Both the position numbers and the translations under genes were made by a program. Of a stretch of DNA of 64,000 nucleotides, positions 17,422-26,213 are shown in pieces. This DNA is from Bacillota bacterium (GTDB lineage: Bacteria; Bacillota; UBA4882; UBA8346). The notes under the pieces are model-generated. The model searched no databases. It had not been told where the DNA came from and saw only the letters and a list, made by a program, of their open reading frames with translations. The stretch lies in assembly GCA_023417475.1 (NCBI GenBank), contig JAEZFP010000068.1, forward strand, positions 124,001 to 188,000, in the 5' to 3' direction. The first letter of the stretch is position 1. Each line of letters begins with the position of its first letter.

Positions 17422-18119
17422 TAGCTGTTCGGTTCTGCTCCCTTCTCCTTGGCTAAATGAATGAGTTGACTGACAACTTCGTCAATGGTCAGATCGGTTG
17501 TATCGATTAGAACGGCATCGGGTGCTTGACGTAGAGGATTCACTTCGCGATGACTGTCAAAAAAGTCGCGCTTCCGAATCTGTTCCGTCAGTTCCGATTG
17601 GTCCGTCTCGGTTCCTTTCGCCCTCAATTCCAACCAACGGCGCCGGCCCCGTTCTTCAACCGAGGCTGTCAGAAAAATCTTTAATTGAGCCTGGGGCAGA
17701 ACAACTGTCCCGATATCACGACCATCCATCACCACGTTTGAGGACTCCGCCATTTTTCTTTGGAGAGCAACCATTGCTTGACGCACTTCAGCCACAGCGG
17801 CGACTTCCGAAACTCTGCCGGTTACTTCCAAACTGCGAATCGCGTCGCTGACATCTTCCCCATCCATGATTACTTTTAAATTCGTCGTCGCCTCCGATCG
17901 TTGATACTCTAAAATGATCGCTGTCGTTTCCACAAGTCCTTTTAATCTGAAAAAGTCATCCGTCCGGATCCCCAATCGTAGCGCTTTTAGGGTAATCGCC
18001 CGATACATGGCGCCGGTATCGACGTAAATATAATCAAAATAATCGGCAATTGTTTTCGCGATCGTACTTTTGCCCGAACCGGCCGGACCATCAATAGCGA
18101 TCGCAATTTTTTCAGACAT
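17421..18119 (-). CDS. cmk: Cytidylate kinase
   Basis: A 232-residue cytoplasmic kinase making CDP/dCDP from CMP/dCMP. The P-loop IDGPAGSGKST is near residues 8-18, DTGAMYRA near 34 and MDGRDIGTVV near 130, all family hallmarks. ATG 18119 is chosen for its GGAGG box 7 nt upstream; a longer frame from 18140 overlaps the preceding stop and lacks a box. The cmk-ispH-rpsA order is common in Firmicutes. Confidence 0.95.
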   Translation of the reverse strand: MSEKIAIAIDGPAGSGKSTIAKTIADYFDYIYVDTGAMYRAITLKALRLGIRTDDFFRLKGLVETTAIILEYQRSEATTNLKVIMDGEDVSDAIRSLEVTGRVSEVAAVAEVRQAMVALQRKMAESSNVVMDGRDIGTVVLPQAQLKIFLTASVEERGRRRWLELRAKGTETDQSELTEQIRKRDFFDSHREVNPLRQAPDAVLIDTTDLTIDEVVSQLIHLAKEKGAEPNS

Positions 18120-18139
18120 CAAGCGGCCTCCGTGAATCA

Positions 18140-18583
18140 TTATTTATCGGTAGCAAGATCTTCCCTGCCTTTACGTACGATGCGGATCGTCCGTTCTAAC
18201 TGTTCATCCAGTTGCTGCAGGATCTGACCGGCGTATTGAACTGCTCCGTTTTCAATATTATCAGCTTCTCGCTTGGCGTCGGAAATTAATTTTTCCGCTT
18301 CTTGTTGGGCGCGCATTACAATTTGATCCTCGCGGACTAAGCGTTCAGCGTAAGCTTCGGCTTCGCGGAGAATTCGTTTCGCTTCTTCCTGAGCCTGTTC
18401 CAAATACCGCTCTTTTTCACGGCTCACCCATTCAGCCTCTTTGATTTCTTCAGGAAGGGCGGCGCGAATTTTTTCTAATAATTCTTCCAATTCTTCCACA
18501 TCCACCATTACTTTTCCGGCGATACGGAAATTAGAAGCAACCAATTCTTCGAAATGATCTAATAAAATCATGATATTCATCAT
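18140..18583 (-). CDS. Coiled-coil protein, V-ATPase subunit H/DivIVA-like composition
   Basis: A 147-residue highly charged helical protein. Residues about 25-140 show continuous heptad patterns with many E, K, A and R (EAKRILREAEAYAERLV, AQQEAEKLISDAKREAD). Homologues next to coaD in clostridia are often annotated simply as ATPase, with no catalytic motif present. It may be a cell-division or membrane-associated scaffold; this is a guess from composition. ATG 18583 has GGAG upstream, and the gene sits 14 bp after coaD in the operon. Confidence 0.6.
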   Translation of the reverse strand: MMNIMILLDHFEELVASNFRIAGKVMVDVEELEELLEKIRAALPEEIKEAEWVSREKERYLEQAQEEAKRILREAEAYAERLVREDQIVMRAQQEAEKLISDAKREADNIENGAVQYAGQILQQLDEQLERTIRIVRKGREDLATDK

Positions 18584-18597
18584 TGATGTGCGATCTC

Positions 18598-19098
18598 CTA
18601 TGGAATTAAAAATTTACTTTGTAAAGCCAAGGCCACTTCCGGTGGAACCATGTCGCTGATATCGCCGCCAAATTGGGAAACCTCTTTTACCATGCTTGAA
18701 CTCAAAAAGATATATTCGTTTTTGGTCATCATAAACATCGTTTCAATTTCGGGAGCCATCCGTTTATTATTCAAAGCCATTTGAAATTCAATTTCAAAAT
18801 CGGAAATCGCCCGCAATCCTTTGACAATTACGTTCCCTTGGAGCGCTTTGACGAAGTCAACCAACAATCCGCTAAAATGCTGAACTTCAACATTCGGAAG
18901 ATGTTTCGTTGCGCTTTTAATAAGCTGAACGCGTTCTTCCGCAGTAAAAAGCGGTTTTTTATTCGGGTTTTTCAAGACACCCACTACAACGGAAGGGAAG
19001 AGATCGGCCGCCCTTTCGATAATATCAATATGCCCGTAAGTAATTGGATCAAAACTCCCGGGACAAATTGCCTTCACAGGTTTCTGGTTGAGCATCAT
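18598..19098 (-). CDS. coaD: Phosphopantetheine adenylyltransferase
   Basis: A 166-residue enzyme for the fourth step of coenzyme A synthesis (4'-phosphopantetheine plus ATP to dephospho-CoA). The nucleotidyltransferase motif CPGSFDPITYGHIDII is near residues 12-27, and the C-terminal EYIFLSSSMVKEV carries the SSS(x)VKE motif. VKGLRAISDFEIEFQMA near residue 93 is also typical. It follows rsmD, as in many Firmicutes. Confidence 0.95.
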   Translation of the reverse strand: MMLNQKPVKAICPGSFDPITYGHIDIIERAADLFPSVVVGVLKNPNKKPLFTAEERVQLIKSATKHLPNVEVQHFSGLLVDFVKALQGNVIVKGLRAISDFEIEFQMALNNKRMAPEIETMFMMTKNEYIFLSSSMVKEVSQFGGDISDMVPPEVALALQSKFLIP

Positions 19099-19125
19099 TT
19101 ACTTTACCTGCCAATCGTTATCTTT

Positions 19126-19665
19126 TTAATTAAAAAAAGTGAGTCCGATGTCCCCATAGGTACGCGATTCAATTTGGTGGTATTGCAGTTTCCCAAATTG
19201 AAAATCACGCGAATGTTCAGCGACTACAAGACCACCCGGTTTTAAAAGTTTCAGTTCGGCTATTTTATTCATAGTACTATCAAGCAAACCCTTTTGAAAC
19301 GGAGGGTCTAAAAATATCAAATCAAAAGTCAACACTTCTTTGGCGATAATTTGTAAAGCGCGTAAAGCCGGCATGTTCAAAATCCGCGGTTTCGCTTCTT
19401 CCGGTAGAAAACCACAATTTTCATAAATCAATTTGATGCTTTGTTTGTTTTCATCAACCATCACGACTGAAGCTGCGTCCCGACTCAACGCTTCAATTCC
19501 AATTGCCCCCGAGCCGGCGAATAAATCTAGCAAACTGGCGTCAATAATCCGGCTTCCGATAATGTTAAACAGGGCTTCTTTCACCCGATCGGCTGTTGGA
19601 CGCAACCCTTCGTGTTTTGGTCCCTTTAATACCCGTCCTTTATATTTCCCCGCAATCACTCTCAT
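19126..19665 (-). CDS. rsmD: 16S rRNA (guanine(966)-N2)-methyltransferase
   Basis: A 179-residue SAM-dependent methyltransferase. It starts MRVIAGKYKGR, has RPTADRVKEALFNI near residue 26, the SAM loop LLDLFAGSGAIGIEAL near 46 and the catalytic LIFLDPPF near 117 (a DPPF N-methyltransferase motif). It overlaps the degV-family stop by 4 bp (ATGA). Confidence 0.95.
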   Translation of the reverse strand: MRVIAGKYKGRVLKGPKHEGLRPTADRVKEALFNIIGSRIIDASLLDLFAGSGAIGIEALSRDAASVVMVDENKQSIKLIYENCGFLPEEAKPRILNMPALRALQIIAKEVLTFDLIFLDPPFQKGLLDSTMNKIAELKLLKPGGLVVAEHSRDFQFGKLQYHQIESRTYGDIGLTFFN

Positions 19666-20507
19666 TCTAACGGCAGCACCGCAATTCCAATTGTAACCGG
19701 GCCGCCATGAGCGCCGACAATGGGTCCTATGAGATTGGTCATTGATTCACCAATATTCAATCTAGCTTCCGCCGCCTTTTGCAAATATGAATTAAGTTCC
19801 GGTAAATCCGTGTGCAAATAAGCGACTTGCAGTGGAACCGCTCCATAACGTTGATAGATGGTTTCAACGATTTGAGCCGCTACTTTCGCAAATTGACCTC
19901 TAACTTTTTCAACGGGAATGATAATTCCATCTTCAATGGCCAGAACTGGCTTGATGTTGAGTAAACCGCCAAGTAAAGCGCTGGCCTTCCCAATCCGCCC
20001 GGTCCGGTGTAAGTATTCCAAACTATTGACAGTAAAATAAACCCCGATCTGTTTTTTCCATTTATCAACCGATTCCAGAATGGCGGTGACCGTTGCGCCG
20101 TTTTTTGCCATTTGCGCGGCTTTAATGACCATGGCGCCTAAACCCAATGTGACATTTCGAGAATCAATTACGTGGACAGTGACTTCCTCGGTTAACATCG
20201 AAGCGGCAATCGCTGCTGATCCAACGGTGCCGCTCATCTCCTTGGAGATATGCAGCGAAATGATGGTATCCCCCGGTTTGGCGATTCGTTGATAAACCGT
20301 TAGAAATTCACCCGGGGCGGGTTGGGAAGTGTTAGGCAAAAGGTCTTCATTGCGAAGCCGATTATAAAATTCTTCGCTCCAAATATCGACTCCATCTTTT
20401 AAAACCTCTTCACCAAAATGAATATTTAAAGGTACGACCTGAATTCCATATTCGTTGATTATTTTAACCGGTATATCGGCGGTACTATCCGTAACAATAT
20501 GAATCAT
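19662..20507 (-). CDS. DegV-family fatty-acid-binding protein
   Basis: A 281-residue protein of the DegV (FakB) family, which presents fatty acids to the FakA kinase for phosphorylation and incorporation into phospholipid. It starts IHIVTDSTADIP, contains TSQPAPGEFL near residue 60, and SKEMSGT near 88. The gene directly follows the DAK2-domain (FakA-like) gene, which supports a FakA-FakB partnership. Neighbouring rsmD overlaps by 4 bp. Confidence 0.9.
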   Translation of the reverse strand: MIHIVTDSTADIPVKIINEYGIQVVPLNIHFGEEVLKDGVDIWSEEFYNRLRNEDLLPNTSQPAPGEFLTVYQRIAKPGDTIISLHISKEMSGTVGSAAIAASMLTEEVTVHVIDSRNVTLGLGAMVIKAAQMAKNGATVTAILESVDKWKKQIGVYFTVNSLEYLHRTGRIGKASALLGGLLNIKPVLAIEDGIIIPVEKVRGQFAKVAAQIVETIYQRYGAVPLQVAYLHTDLPELNSYLQKAAEARLNIGESMTNLIGPIVGAHGGPVTIGIAVLPLE

Positions 20508-20517
20508 TCGGCACCCC

Positions 20518-22158
20518 TTATTCTACTGAAAAGAAATAATAATATAATGGTTGTCCTCCGTAATACAATTCAACTTCCGCCTGGGGAAAAAGGGATTCTA
20601 ATTGATTGAAAAGATTTTGAGCGGTTACTGAGGATACTTCCGTACCATAATAAACAGAAATAAGACCACTATTGGCGGTCGGAATTTTTTTCAATGTCGC
20701 GCTAACGACATCCTCGGGAGTGGAACCCGATCCAACAATATCCCCATTGACTAAGCCAATAATATCTCCCTGGTTAATTTCAAGGTCCCCGATTGTGGTA
20801 TTCCGTACCGCATAGGTGATTTCACCGGTAACAATGGAACGGCTTTTTTCCGTCATACTCTCGGCATTTTCGTCCAAACTACGATCTTCGGAGAAATTCA
20901 ACATTGCGGTCAGACCTTCGGGAATACTTTGGGTTGGAACAACCCGCACTTTTTGTTTCACGAGATCTTGGACGTGATTGGCAGTCATTACAATATTGCT
21001 GTTATTCGGAAGAATAATTACCTCCGGCGCGTTGACCGCAGCAACGGCCTTGGCCAGATCCTCAATACTGGGATTCATGGTTTGTCCACCGCTTACCAAA
21101 CTTTTAACGCCTAAGCTGCGAAAGATCCTTTCCAAACCGTCCCCGGCCGTTACCGCCACAATTCCAATCCGGGAATTGCCTTCTTCCGCCGTTTGCTTAG
21201 CAAGACGCTGCTGACTTTGCTCAACCATATTGTGAATATGTATTTCATACATTTCGCCGAGGCGAACCGCAAAATCTAAAATAAGTCCGGGATTATTAGT
21301 GTGAATATGTATTTTGACGGTATTTTGATCGCCAACAACCAATTGACAATCGCCATGGGGGTTAATACTATCTTTAATATATTCGAGATCCATATCCTTG
21401 CCTTTAAGAATAAATTCCGTGCAATATTGGAAATTGATCTCCTCGGAGTCGGGTAACAATTCATTATCAGTGTACGATGCCACCGTCTTAACGTGGGAGG
21501 AAATATTGAGGATTTCTTGGGGAATTCCGGTGAACGATTCCCCGTTCATTTGCCGCGCGATGCCTTCCACAAACCAAACCAACCCTTGTCCGCCGGCGTC
21601 CACAACCCCAGCTTGTTTGAGAACCGGCAACATGTCGGGTGTCTTTGCCAAAACCTTACAAGCGTGTTGATAGATCTCCATCATGTACTGACTTAACGGA
21701 ATATCTCTCGCAACATTATCTATCGCAAATTTCGACATTTCGCGAATCACGGTCAAAATCGTTCCCTCAACCGGTTGCCGAACCGCTTGATACGATAACG
21801 TATGGGCCCCTTGAATTCCCAAAGCCAATTCGTGTTTTGTCAAAACTTCGAGATCTTTAGGAAGGGCTTTTACGAAACCCCTAAAAAATTGGGAAACAAT
21901 CACTCCGCTATTGCCACGCGCGCCCATTAAAGCGCCATACGCGGCGGACTCCAAAAGATCAATGACTCGCAGTGATTGATTATTATTTAACTCTCTTAGA
22001 GCAGATTGGAAAGTCAAGTACATGTTGGTTCCGGTGTCGCCATCGGGAACCGGGAAAACATTTAATGCATCAACTTCGGATTTGTGAGTATAAAGACTGG
22101 TTGTTCCAGAAGCAACGAGTTGTTTTAATAATAAACCATCAATCGCATCTTGCAGCAA
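20518..22158 (-). CDS. DAK2-domain protein, probable fatty acid kinase FakA
   Basis: A 546-residue kinase. The N-terminal DAK2 domain shows NVFPVPDGDTGTNM near residues 30-43, a nucleotide/Mg2+ site, and GARGNSGVIVSQFFRG near 75. The C-terminal half is the degV-like/middle FakA domain with EFILKGK and QSIPEGL segments. FakA phosphorylates a fatty acid bound to FakB; a DegV-family gene follows by 10 bp. TTG 22158 has AAGGGGG upstream. The asp23-dak2 order is the usual Firmicute arrangement (yloU-yloV). Confidence 0.9.
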   Translation of the reverse strand: MLQDAIDGLLLKQLVASGTTSLYTHKSEVDALNVFPVPDGDTGTNMYLTFQSALRELNNNQSLRVIDLLESAAYGALMGARGNSGVIVSQFFRGFVKALPKDLEVLTKHELALGIQGAHTLSYQAVRQPVEGTILTVIREMSKFAIDNVARDIPLSQYMMEIYQHACKVLAKTPDMLPVLKQAGVVDAGGQGLVWFVEGIARQMNGESFTGIPQEILNISSHVKTVASYTDNELLPDSEEINFQYCTEFILKGKDMDLEYIKDSINPHGDCQLVVGDQNTVKIHIHTNNPGLILDFAVRLGEMYEIHIHNMVEQSQQRLAKQTAEEGNSRIGIVAVTAGDGLERIFRSLGVKSLVSGGQTMNPSIEDLAKAVAAVNAPEVIILPNNSNIVMTANHVQDLVKQKVRVVPTQSIPEGLTAMLNFSEDRSLDENAESMTEKSRSIVTGEITYAVRNTTIGDLEINQGDIIGLVNGDIVGSGSTPEDVVSATLKKIPTANSGLISVYYGTEVSSVTAQNLFNQLESLFPQAEVELYYGGQPLYYYFFSVE

Positions 22159-22180
22159 AAGAGTGCCCCCTTACCGATCT

Positions 22181-22555
22181 CTATTTATTTGCACGTACGC
22201 TTTGGATGTTAACGTTTACTTTCGATATTTTTAACCCCAGTTGGGTTTCCACAGCATACTTAATGCTATCGATAACATTGTTGGCTACTTCCCGAATTCG
22301 GACGCCATATTCGACGATGATTGACAGATCGATAAATACTTGTTCATCATCATTTATGGTTACTTCGATCCCTTTGGTCAAATTGTCTTTACCGTTTAAA
22401 AGTTCGGATATTCCATCCTGAATATTTCGGGAAGCCATTCCGACGACACCAAAGCATTGCAATGTAGCAATACCGGCAACCATTGCAATCGCGTTATTGG
22501 AAATGTTTACAAGACCCAATGGACGATTTTCGCTTGATTTAGTCTTTTCCGGCAC
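22181..22555 (-). CDS. Asp23/Gls24-family envelope stress protein (YloU-type)
   Basis: A 124-residue Asp23-family protein that usually associates with the cytoplasmic membrane and the FakA/B lipid pathway. Typical segments are NNAIAMVAGIATLQCFGVVGMAS near residues 20-42, DLSIIVEYGVRI near 75 and VNVNIQSV near the end. It starts with GTG 22555 behind AGGAGG. It is the first gene of the operon running to ispH-rpsA. Confidence 0.9.
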   Translation of the reverse strand: MPEKTKSSENRPLGLVNISNNAIAMVAGIATLQCFGVVGMASRNIQDGISELLNGKDNLTKGIEVTINDDEQVFIDLSIIVEYGVRIREVANNVIDSIKYAVETQLGLKISKVNVNIQSVRANK

Positions 22556-22701
22556 GCACGTTCCTCCTTAATCCAATCTTAATGGTCTGTAAGCAACCCG
22601 GATTACTATTCGCGATCAAATAAAAATCTCCTTCAAATAGTGAATTTTTGAACAATTTTATGATATCACTTTCAAATATATTGATTTAACTTTTTCCAAT
22701 A

Positions 22702-22911
22702 CTATTTCGGTGAACTTTCATCAATTGCCTTATTTAACTCTTCGAGCAGAGTTTCTAGTGAAACATGATGCATTTTTGCGCCATTTTCAATTGTTTCCAT
22801 CGATATTCCCAGACAGTTAACGCAGCCCATGCCAAACCGTAAAAAAACTTGCGTTATGTCCGGTCCTGCTTGTAAAGCATCAATAATTCGGGTATCCTTT
22901 GTAATAATCAT
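22702..22911 (-). CDS. DUF1858-domain small protein
   Basis: A 69-residue protein matching DUF1858, a helical ScdA_N-like domain. The pattern begins MIITKDTRIIDAL, followed by FLRFGMGCVNC with a CxxC pair near residues 30-33, and ends in a helical segment. The domain is thought to bind metal or participate in redox or iron-centre chemistry, but its function is unproven. It stands alone, 146 bp upstream of asp23. Confidence 0.8.
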   Translation of the reverse strand: MIITKDTRIIDALQAGPDITQVFLRFGMGCVNCLGISMETIENGAKMHHVSLETLLEELNKAIDESSPK

Positions 22912-22938
22912 GATCTATCCCTCATTATCTGTAAAGTA

Positions 22939-23003
22939 GTCGTCCCGCTAGCTACCCGTCGCTGCTCGCGCAAGCGAATTAAGAAAATAAGCTAGGTGAC
23001 GAC
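22939..23003. other. Compact inverted-repeat structure in the DUF1858-rpmB gap
   Basis: Three nested stems can be drawn: GTCGTC/GACGAC outermost, CTAGCT/AGCTAG inside, and a GC-rich CGCT/AGCG hairpin at the tip. On the minus strand it would be the leader of the DUF1858 gene, ending 28 nt before its start. No known RNA family is recognised. Nothing else is seen between it and the rpmB promoter at 23307. Confidence 0.35.
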
Positions 23004-23306
23004 ATAGGCCCAAAAGTTATTTTCTAGATAGCGTAGAATGAAAAATGGATTTCGTTTTCAATAAAACTTTAATTAGTTTCGCGGTTCCCATTTAAATTCC
23101 TGCTCGATTTGGAAAAACTTCAAATTCGGTCAAACCGTCACTGCGCCGCTGGATTTACCTTCCCAGGTTATTTTACCCGAAGGGATGATTTTGTACTTAT
23201 TAAACATCCCTTCCATCATAAGACGCGGAAAACAATTTGGCAACTCCATAATGTTCATCCGCTCTCCGCAAATTTAATATTTGTCGTAATATCACGAACT
23301 TTTCCC

Positions 23307-23335
23307 TTGTCAGTATGCATTCTTTGTGGTAAAAT
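23307..23335 (+). promoter_or_regulatory. Sigma-A promoter of rpmB
   Basis: TTGTCA (23307-23312), a 17-nt spacer and TAAAAT (23330-23335) lie 40 nt upstream of the rpmB start. Confidence 0.7.
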
Positions 23336-23375
23336 TATTTTGCTTTAGAAAGCTAGCATTTTGGAGGTGTTACAA

Positions 23376-23567
23376 GTGTCCAACCGTTGTTCGATTTGTG
23401 GCAAAGGCCACCAAACCGGAAACATGGTGAGCCATTCAAATATTAAGACTCATCGTCGCTGGAAAGTCAACTTATGTTCGGTTAAAGCGATTATCGACGG
23501 CGCTACGCGACGGATTAAAGTTTGTTCACGCTGCTTGCGTTCGAACAAAGTGAAAAGAGCTATCTAG
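23376..23567 (+). CDS. rpmB: Ribosomal protein L28 (zinc-binding form)
   Basis: A 63-residue protein of the 50S subunit. It carries two CxxC pairs (CSICGKG and CSRCLRS), so it is the C+ zinc-ribbon form rather than the zinc-free paralogue. GTG 23376 has GGAGG 8 nt upstream. A good promoter precedes it and a terminator follows at once, so it is monocistronic. Confidence 0.95.
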   Translation: MSNRCSICGKGHQTGNMVSHSNIKTHRRWKVNLCSVKAIIDGATRRIKVCSRCLRSNKVKRAI

Positions 23568-23577
23568 AAGTATACGT

Positions 23578-23600
23578 AAAAAGACCTACGGGTCTTTTTT
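23578..23600 (+). terminator. Terminator of rpmB
   Basis: AAAAAGACC, loop TACG, GGTCTTTTTT: a 9-bp stem with a U-run 10 nt after the rpmB stop. Confidence 0.85.
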
Positions 23601-23711
23601 CTTTGGCTTTTTTTCCCTTTTTTGTTTTCCATCCGCCTAAAAAATCGTTTATTACTCTCCGGATCGCCTGGATTGCCGATTGTTAATTAAAAAATACGGA
23701 GGTGCTCCATC

Positions 23712-24659
23712 TTGTCTCGATACGGTCCTATGCAATTATTTTCCGGAACCTCCAATCCGTTGCTTGGGAAAGAAATTGCTGATTATCTCGGGGTAAAGCT
23801 CGGTGGCGTCAAGATCGACCGTTTTGCCAGCGGTGAAATTTATGTGCGTTTTTTGGAAAGCATTCGCGGTTCCGATGTCTTTATTGTTCAATCATTGGTT
23901 AATAATGTCAATGATTCCATTATGGAAATGCTAATCATGATTGACGCGTTAAAAAGGGCGTCTGCGGGCCGCATCACTCCGGTAATCCCTTACTATGGTT
24001 ATGCCAGACAGGAAAAAAAGTCGGCGCCGCGCGAACCAATTACGGCACGGATGTTGGCCGACATTATTTCCGCGGTGGGCGCCGACCGGGTAATCACCAT
24101 GGATTTACATGCGCCGGCGATTCAAGGATTTTTTAATATTCCGGTCGATCATATGACGGCGTTACCAATGTTGGCTCAATACGTTAAACAGAAAAACCTG
24201 CAAGACGGAGTAATTATCGCACCCGATGCCGGTAGTGTCAAAAAAGCGGAAAAACTTGCGACTCGGCTTGACCTCCCCTTAGGTGTCATGTACAAACGGA
24301 GACCGGCTCCTAACATCGCTGAAATGACCTTTTTCATCGGCGATGTGGAAGGCAAGACTCCGATTATTATTGATGATATGGTTGATACTGCCGGAAGTAT
24401 CATGCAAGTGGTTGAGGCGCTAATGGACCGTGGCGCCAAACCGGAAATTCATTTATTAACGACGCATGGGTTATTCTCCCCGCCGGCCATTGACCGTTTG
24501 CGGCACCCGGCGTTTAAAGAGATTATCGCCTGCAACACTGTCCCGCTACCGCCGGAGAAATCACTCTCCAACATGACCGTCTTATCGGTTGCGCCAATTT
24601 TTGGGGACGCAATTCGCCGAATCCACCAAGATATCTCGGTAAGCGTGTTATTCGATTAA
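23712..24659 (+). CDS. prs: Ribose-phosphate pyrophosphokinase
   Basis: A 315-residue enzyme making PRPP from ribose 5-phosphate and ATP for nucleotide, His and Trp synthesis. Hallmarks: MQLFSGTSNPLLGKEIA at the start, RASAGRITPVIPYYGYARQ near residue 85 (flexible loop), DLHAPAIQGFF near 130 and the PRPP loop IIIDDMVDTAGS near 217. The TTG at 23712 has CGGAGG 8-9 nt upstream; ATG at codon 7 is the alternative. A terminator follows. Confidence 0.95.
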   Translation: MSRYGPMQLFSGTSNPLLGKEIADYLGVKLGGVKIDRFASGEIYVRFLESIRGSDVFIVQSLVNNVNDSIMEMLIMIDALKRASAGRITPVIPYYGYARQEKKSAPREPITARMLADIISAVGADRVITMDLHAPAIQGFFNIPVDHMTALPMLAQYVKQKNLQDGVIIAPDAGSVKKAEKLATRLDLPLGVMYKRRPAPNIAEMTFFIGDVEGKTPIIIDDMVDTAGSIMQVVEALMDRGAKPEIHLLTTHGLFSPPAIDRLRHPAFKEIIACNTVPLPPEKSLSNMTVLSVAPIFGDAIRRIHQDISVSVLFD

Positions 24660-24667
24660 AGCGAAAT

Positions 24668-24712
24668 GCTGTTACAAATGGACGATCACGTTCATTTGGT
24701 AACAGCTTTTTT
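24668..24712 (+). terminator. Terminator of prs
   Basis: GCTGTTAC-AAATG pairs with CATTT-GGTAACAGC (one-base bulge), followed by six T residues. Confidence 0.8.
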
Positions 24713-24742
24713 ATTCCCCAATGCGTCTCGACTTCCGCAAAA

Positions 24743-24939
24743 CTCCACAAGCTGGATTTTGTGGATAAATAAGCTTGCTCGGTTACTCCGCAAGCTGGAT
24801 TTGTGGATAAGTAAGCTTGCTCGGTTACTCCGCAAGCTGGATTTGTGGATAAGTAAGCTTGCTCGGTTACTCCGCAAGCTGGATTTGTGGATAAGCAAGC
24901 TTGCTCGGTTACTCTGCAAGCTGGATTTGTGGATAAGTA
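24743..24939. repeat. 42-bp tandem repeat carrying five perfect DnaA boxes
   Basis: Four and a half copies of a 42-43 bp unit. Each contains TGTGGATAA, the exact reverse complement of the DnaA box, at 24760, 24802, 24844, 24886 and 24928, all in the same orientation at exactly 42-bp steps. In each unit the box lies between CAAGCT and AGCTTG, giving dyad symmetry. It lies between the prs terminator and the yqeH terminator, so it is outside transcription units. Open frames across it encode only 14-residue repeats and are judged non-coding. Confidence 0.9.
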
Positions 24940-25005
24940 TTAATTGATGTAAATTACTGATTGGATTGATCGGTTGGACCGTGATTCGACCAGTGCGTTA
25001 TCGCA

Positions 25006-25056
25006 AAAAAGCTGCTGCAAAATGATTGTGATTCTTTCATTTTACAACAGCTTTTT
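25006..25056 (-). terminator. Terminator of the yqeG-yqeH operon
   Basis: A 20-bp stem (25006-25025 with 25037-25056; two wobble-type mismatches) with A/T runs on both sides, downstream of the yqeH stop. Confidence 0.75.
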
Positions 25057-25094
25057 ATTTCACGAATTTCGTTATCCCAATTATTGGCGAACCT

Positions 25095-26213
25095 TTAGGT
25101 TAATTCATCCTTTTTCCCAATTAAGGCGGGCCGTAATTCCCAGCGGATTCCTTTCGGGTAATGAATCTTGTATTCCGCATTGACCTTTCGTAAAGAAATC
25201 CATCCCAATCCCGCCAGACCCAAATCCATGTTTGAGTCAATCCGGATCGTTTCGGTCACCCATTCCATTTTGGCACCGCATTCCCCGCACAGTTGACTTA
25301 ACCATTCCGGTCTTTCGTGTAAAAACGGCAAAACCTTGGCGTTGTCGGTACGGTGGGATTTAATATGGGGGGAGGAAAAAACGATCGCCACCGCCACTTC
25401 GGTTGCCAACGATTCGATTCCAAACAAACCGCCTAGAAGCAAACCTTTCCCCGGATTTATGCTCCACAGCTTCTGTTGCAGCTTGGGATGGGGCAATAAA
25501 CTGCTGGCACATACGGGACATAAAAGATCGCTGTAACGGTCGCCGGGATTTAAACCGGGAGTATCAATCAAGGTGTTACGGCCTTTGAAAATGCTCCAAT
25601 TACTCAAACCCATCGTAGTGCCCGGATAACGGGAAACGGTGGGAGCAAGGTTTGAACCTTCGGCGGTCAAGAAACTCTTCACCAAGGATGATTTCCCGAC
25701 ATTCGCTACGCCTAGAAAGGCTACTTTCGCGTTTTGTTTCACTGATTTCCGGATTTGTTCGCTTAAATAGGGAATCCCTTTATTTTTCAAACCACTGACA
25801 AGCACGATCGCATTGGGTTGATTCATTCCCAGCGTTTGCAGATATTGTTTGAGGTAAGCCGTAATTTCCTCCGGTTGGGTGCGACTGGGCAAAAGATCGG
25901 TCTTGTTTACGGCGAGAATGAACGGTTTATTGCCCATAAGATTGATCCAAACCGGCAGACTGCCCGTCAGATCGGAAAAATCCGCTACCAAAACCAGCAA
26001 CTCGCTGTCGGTAATAGCTTTAATAATGTTGTGTCTGATCAAAACCGGGTCGGGACGATTCGTCCCGATATCATCATAATGGGTAATGCGAAAGCAGCGC
26101 TGACAAACCAAAGCGCTATTCCGTTCCAAAGCCTCCGGAGGGATATATCCGGGTTTTTGCTTGTTTTCACTTTGTAAAATTGAACCGCAACCACGGCAAT
26201 AACCACTTTTCAT
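25095..26213 (-). CDS. yqeH: Ribosome biogenesis GTPase YqeH
   Basis: A 372-residue circularly permuted GTPase needed for 30S subunit maturation. An N-terminal zinc finger (CRGCG ... CQRCF) spans residues 5-42. The G motifs are in permuted order: NKTDLL (G4, about 105), VSGLKNKG (G5, about 140), GVANVGKSSL (G1, about 172) and DTPGLNPG (G3, about 217). The C-terminal domain also has a Cys pair (CGECGAKM). It overlaps yqeG by 4 bp. Confidence 0.95.
   Translation of the reverse strand: MKSGYCRGCGSILQSENKQKPGYIPPEALERNSALVCQRCFRITHYDDIGTNRPDPVLIRHNIIKAITDSELLVLVADFSDLTGSLPVWINLMGNKPFILAVNKTDLLPSRTQPEEITAYLKQYLQTLGMNQPNAIVLVSGLKNKGIPYLSEQIRKSVKQNAKVAFLGVANVGKSSLVKSFLTAEGSNLAPTVSRYPGTTMGLSNWSIFKGRNTLIDTPGLNPGDRYSDLLCPVCASSLLPHPKLQQKLWSINPGKGLLLGGLFGIESLATEVAVAIVFSSPHIKSHRTDNAKVLPFLHERPEWLSQLCGECGAKMEWVTETIRIDSNMDLGLAGLGWISLRKVNAEYKIHYPKGIRWELRPALIGKKDELT

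Noticed and set aside
24743..24939. Chromosomal origin oriC
   Set aside because: DnaA boxes are present, but there is no dnaA/dnaN/rpmH neighbourhood and no AT-rich unwinding element next to them.
24666..24947. 93-residue repetitive frame over the DnaA-box array
   Set aside because: It begins inside the prs terminator and mirrors the 42-bp repeat; no ribosome binding site and no conserved domain.
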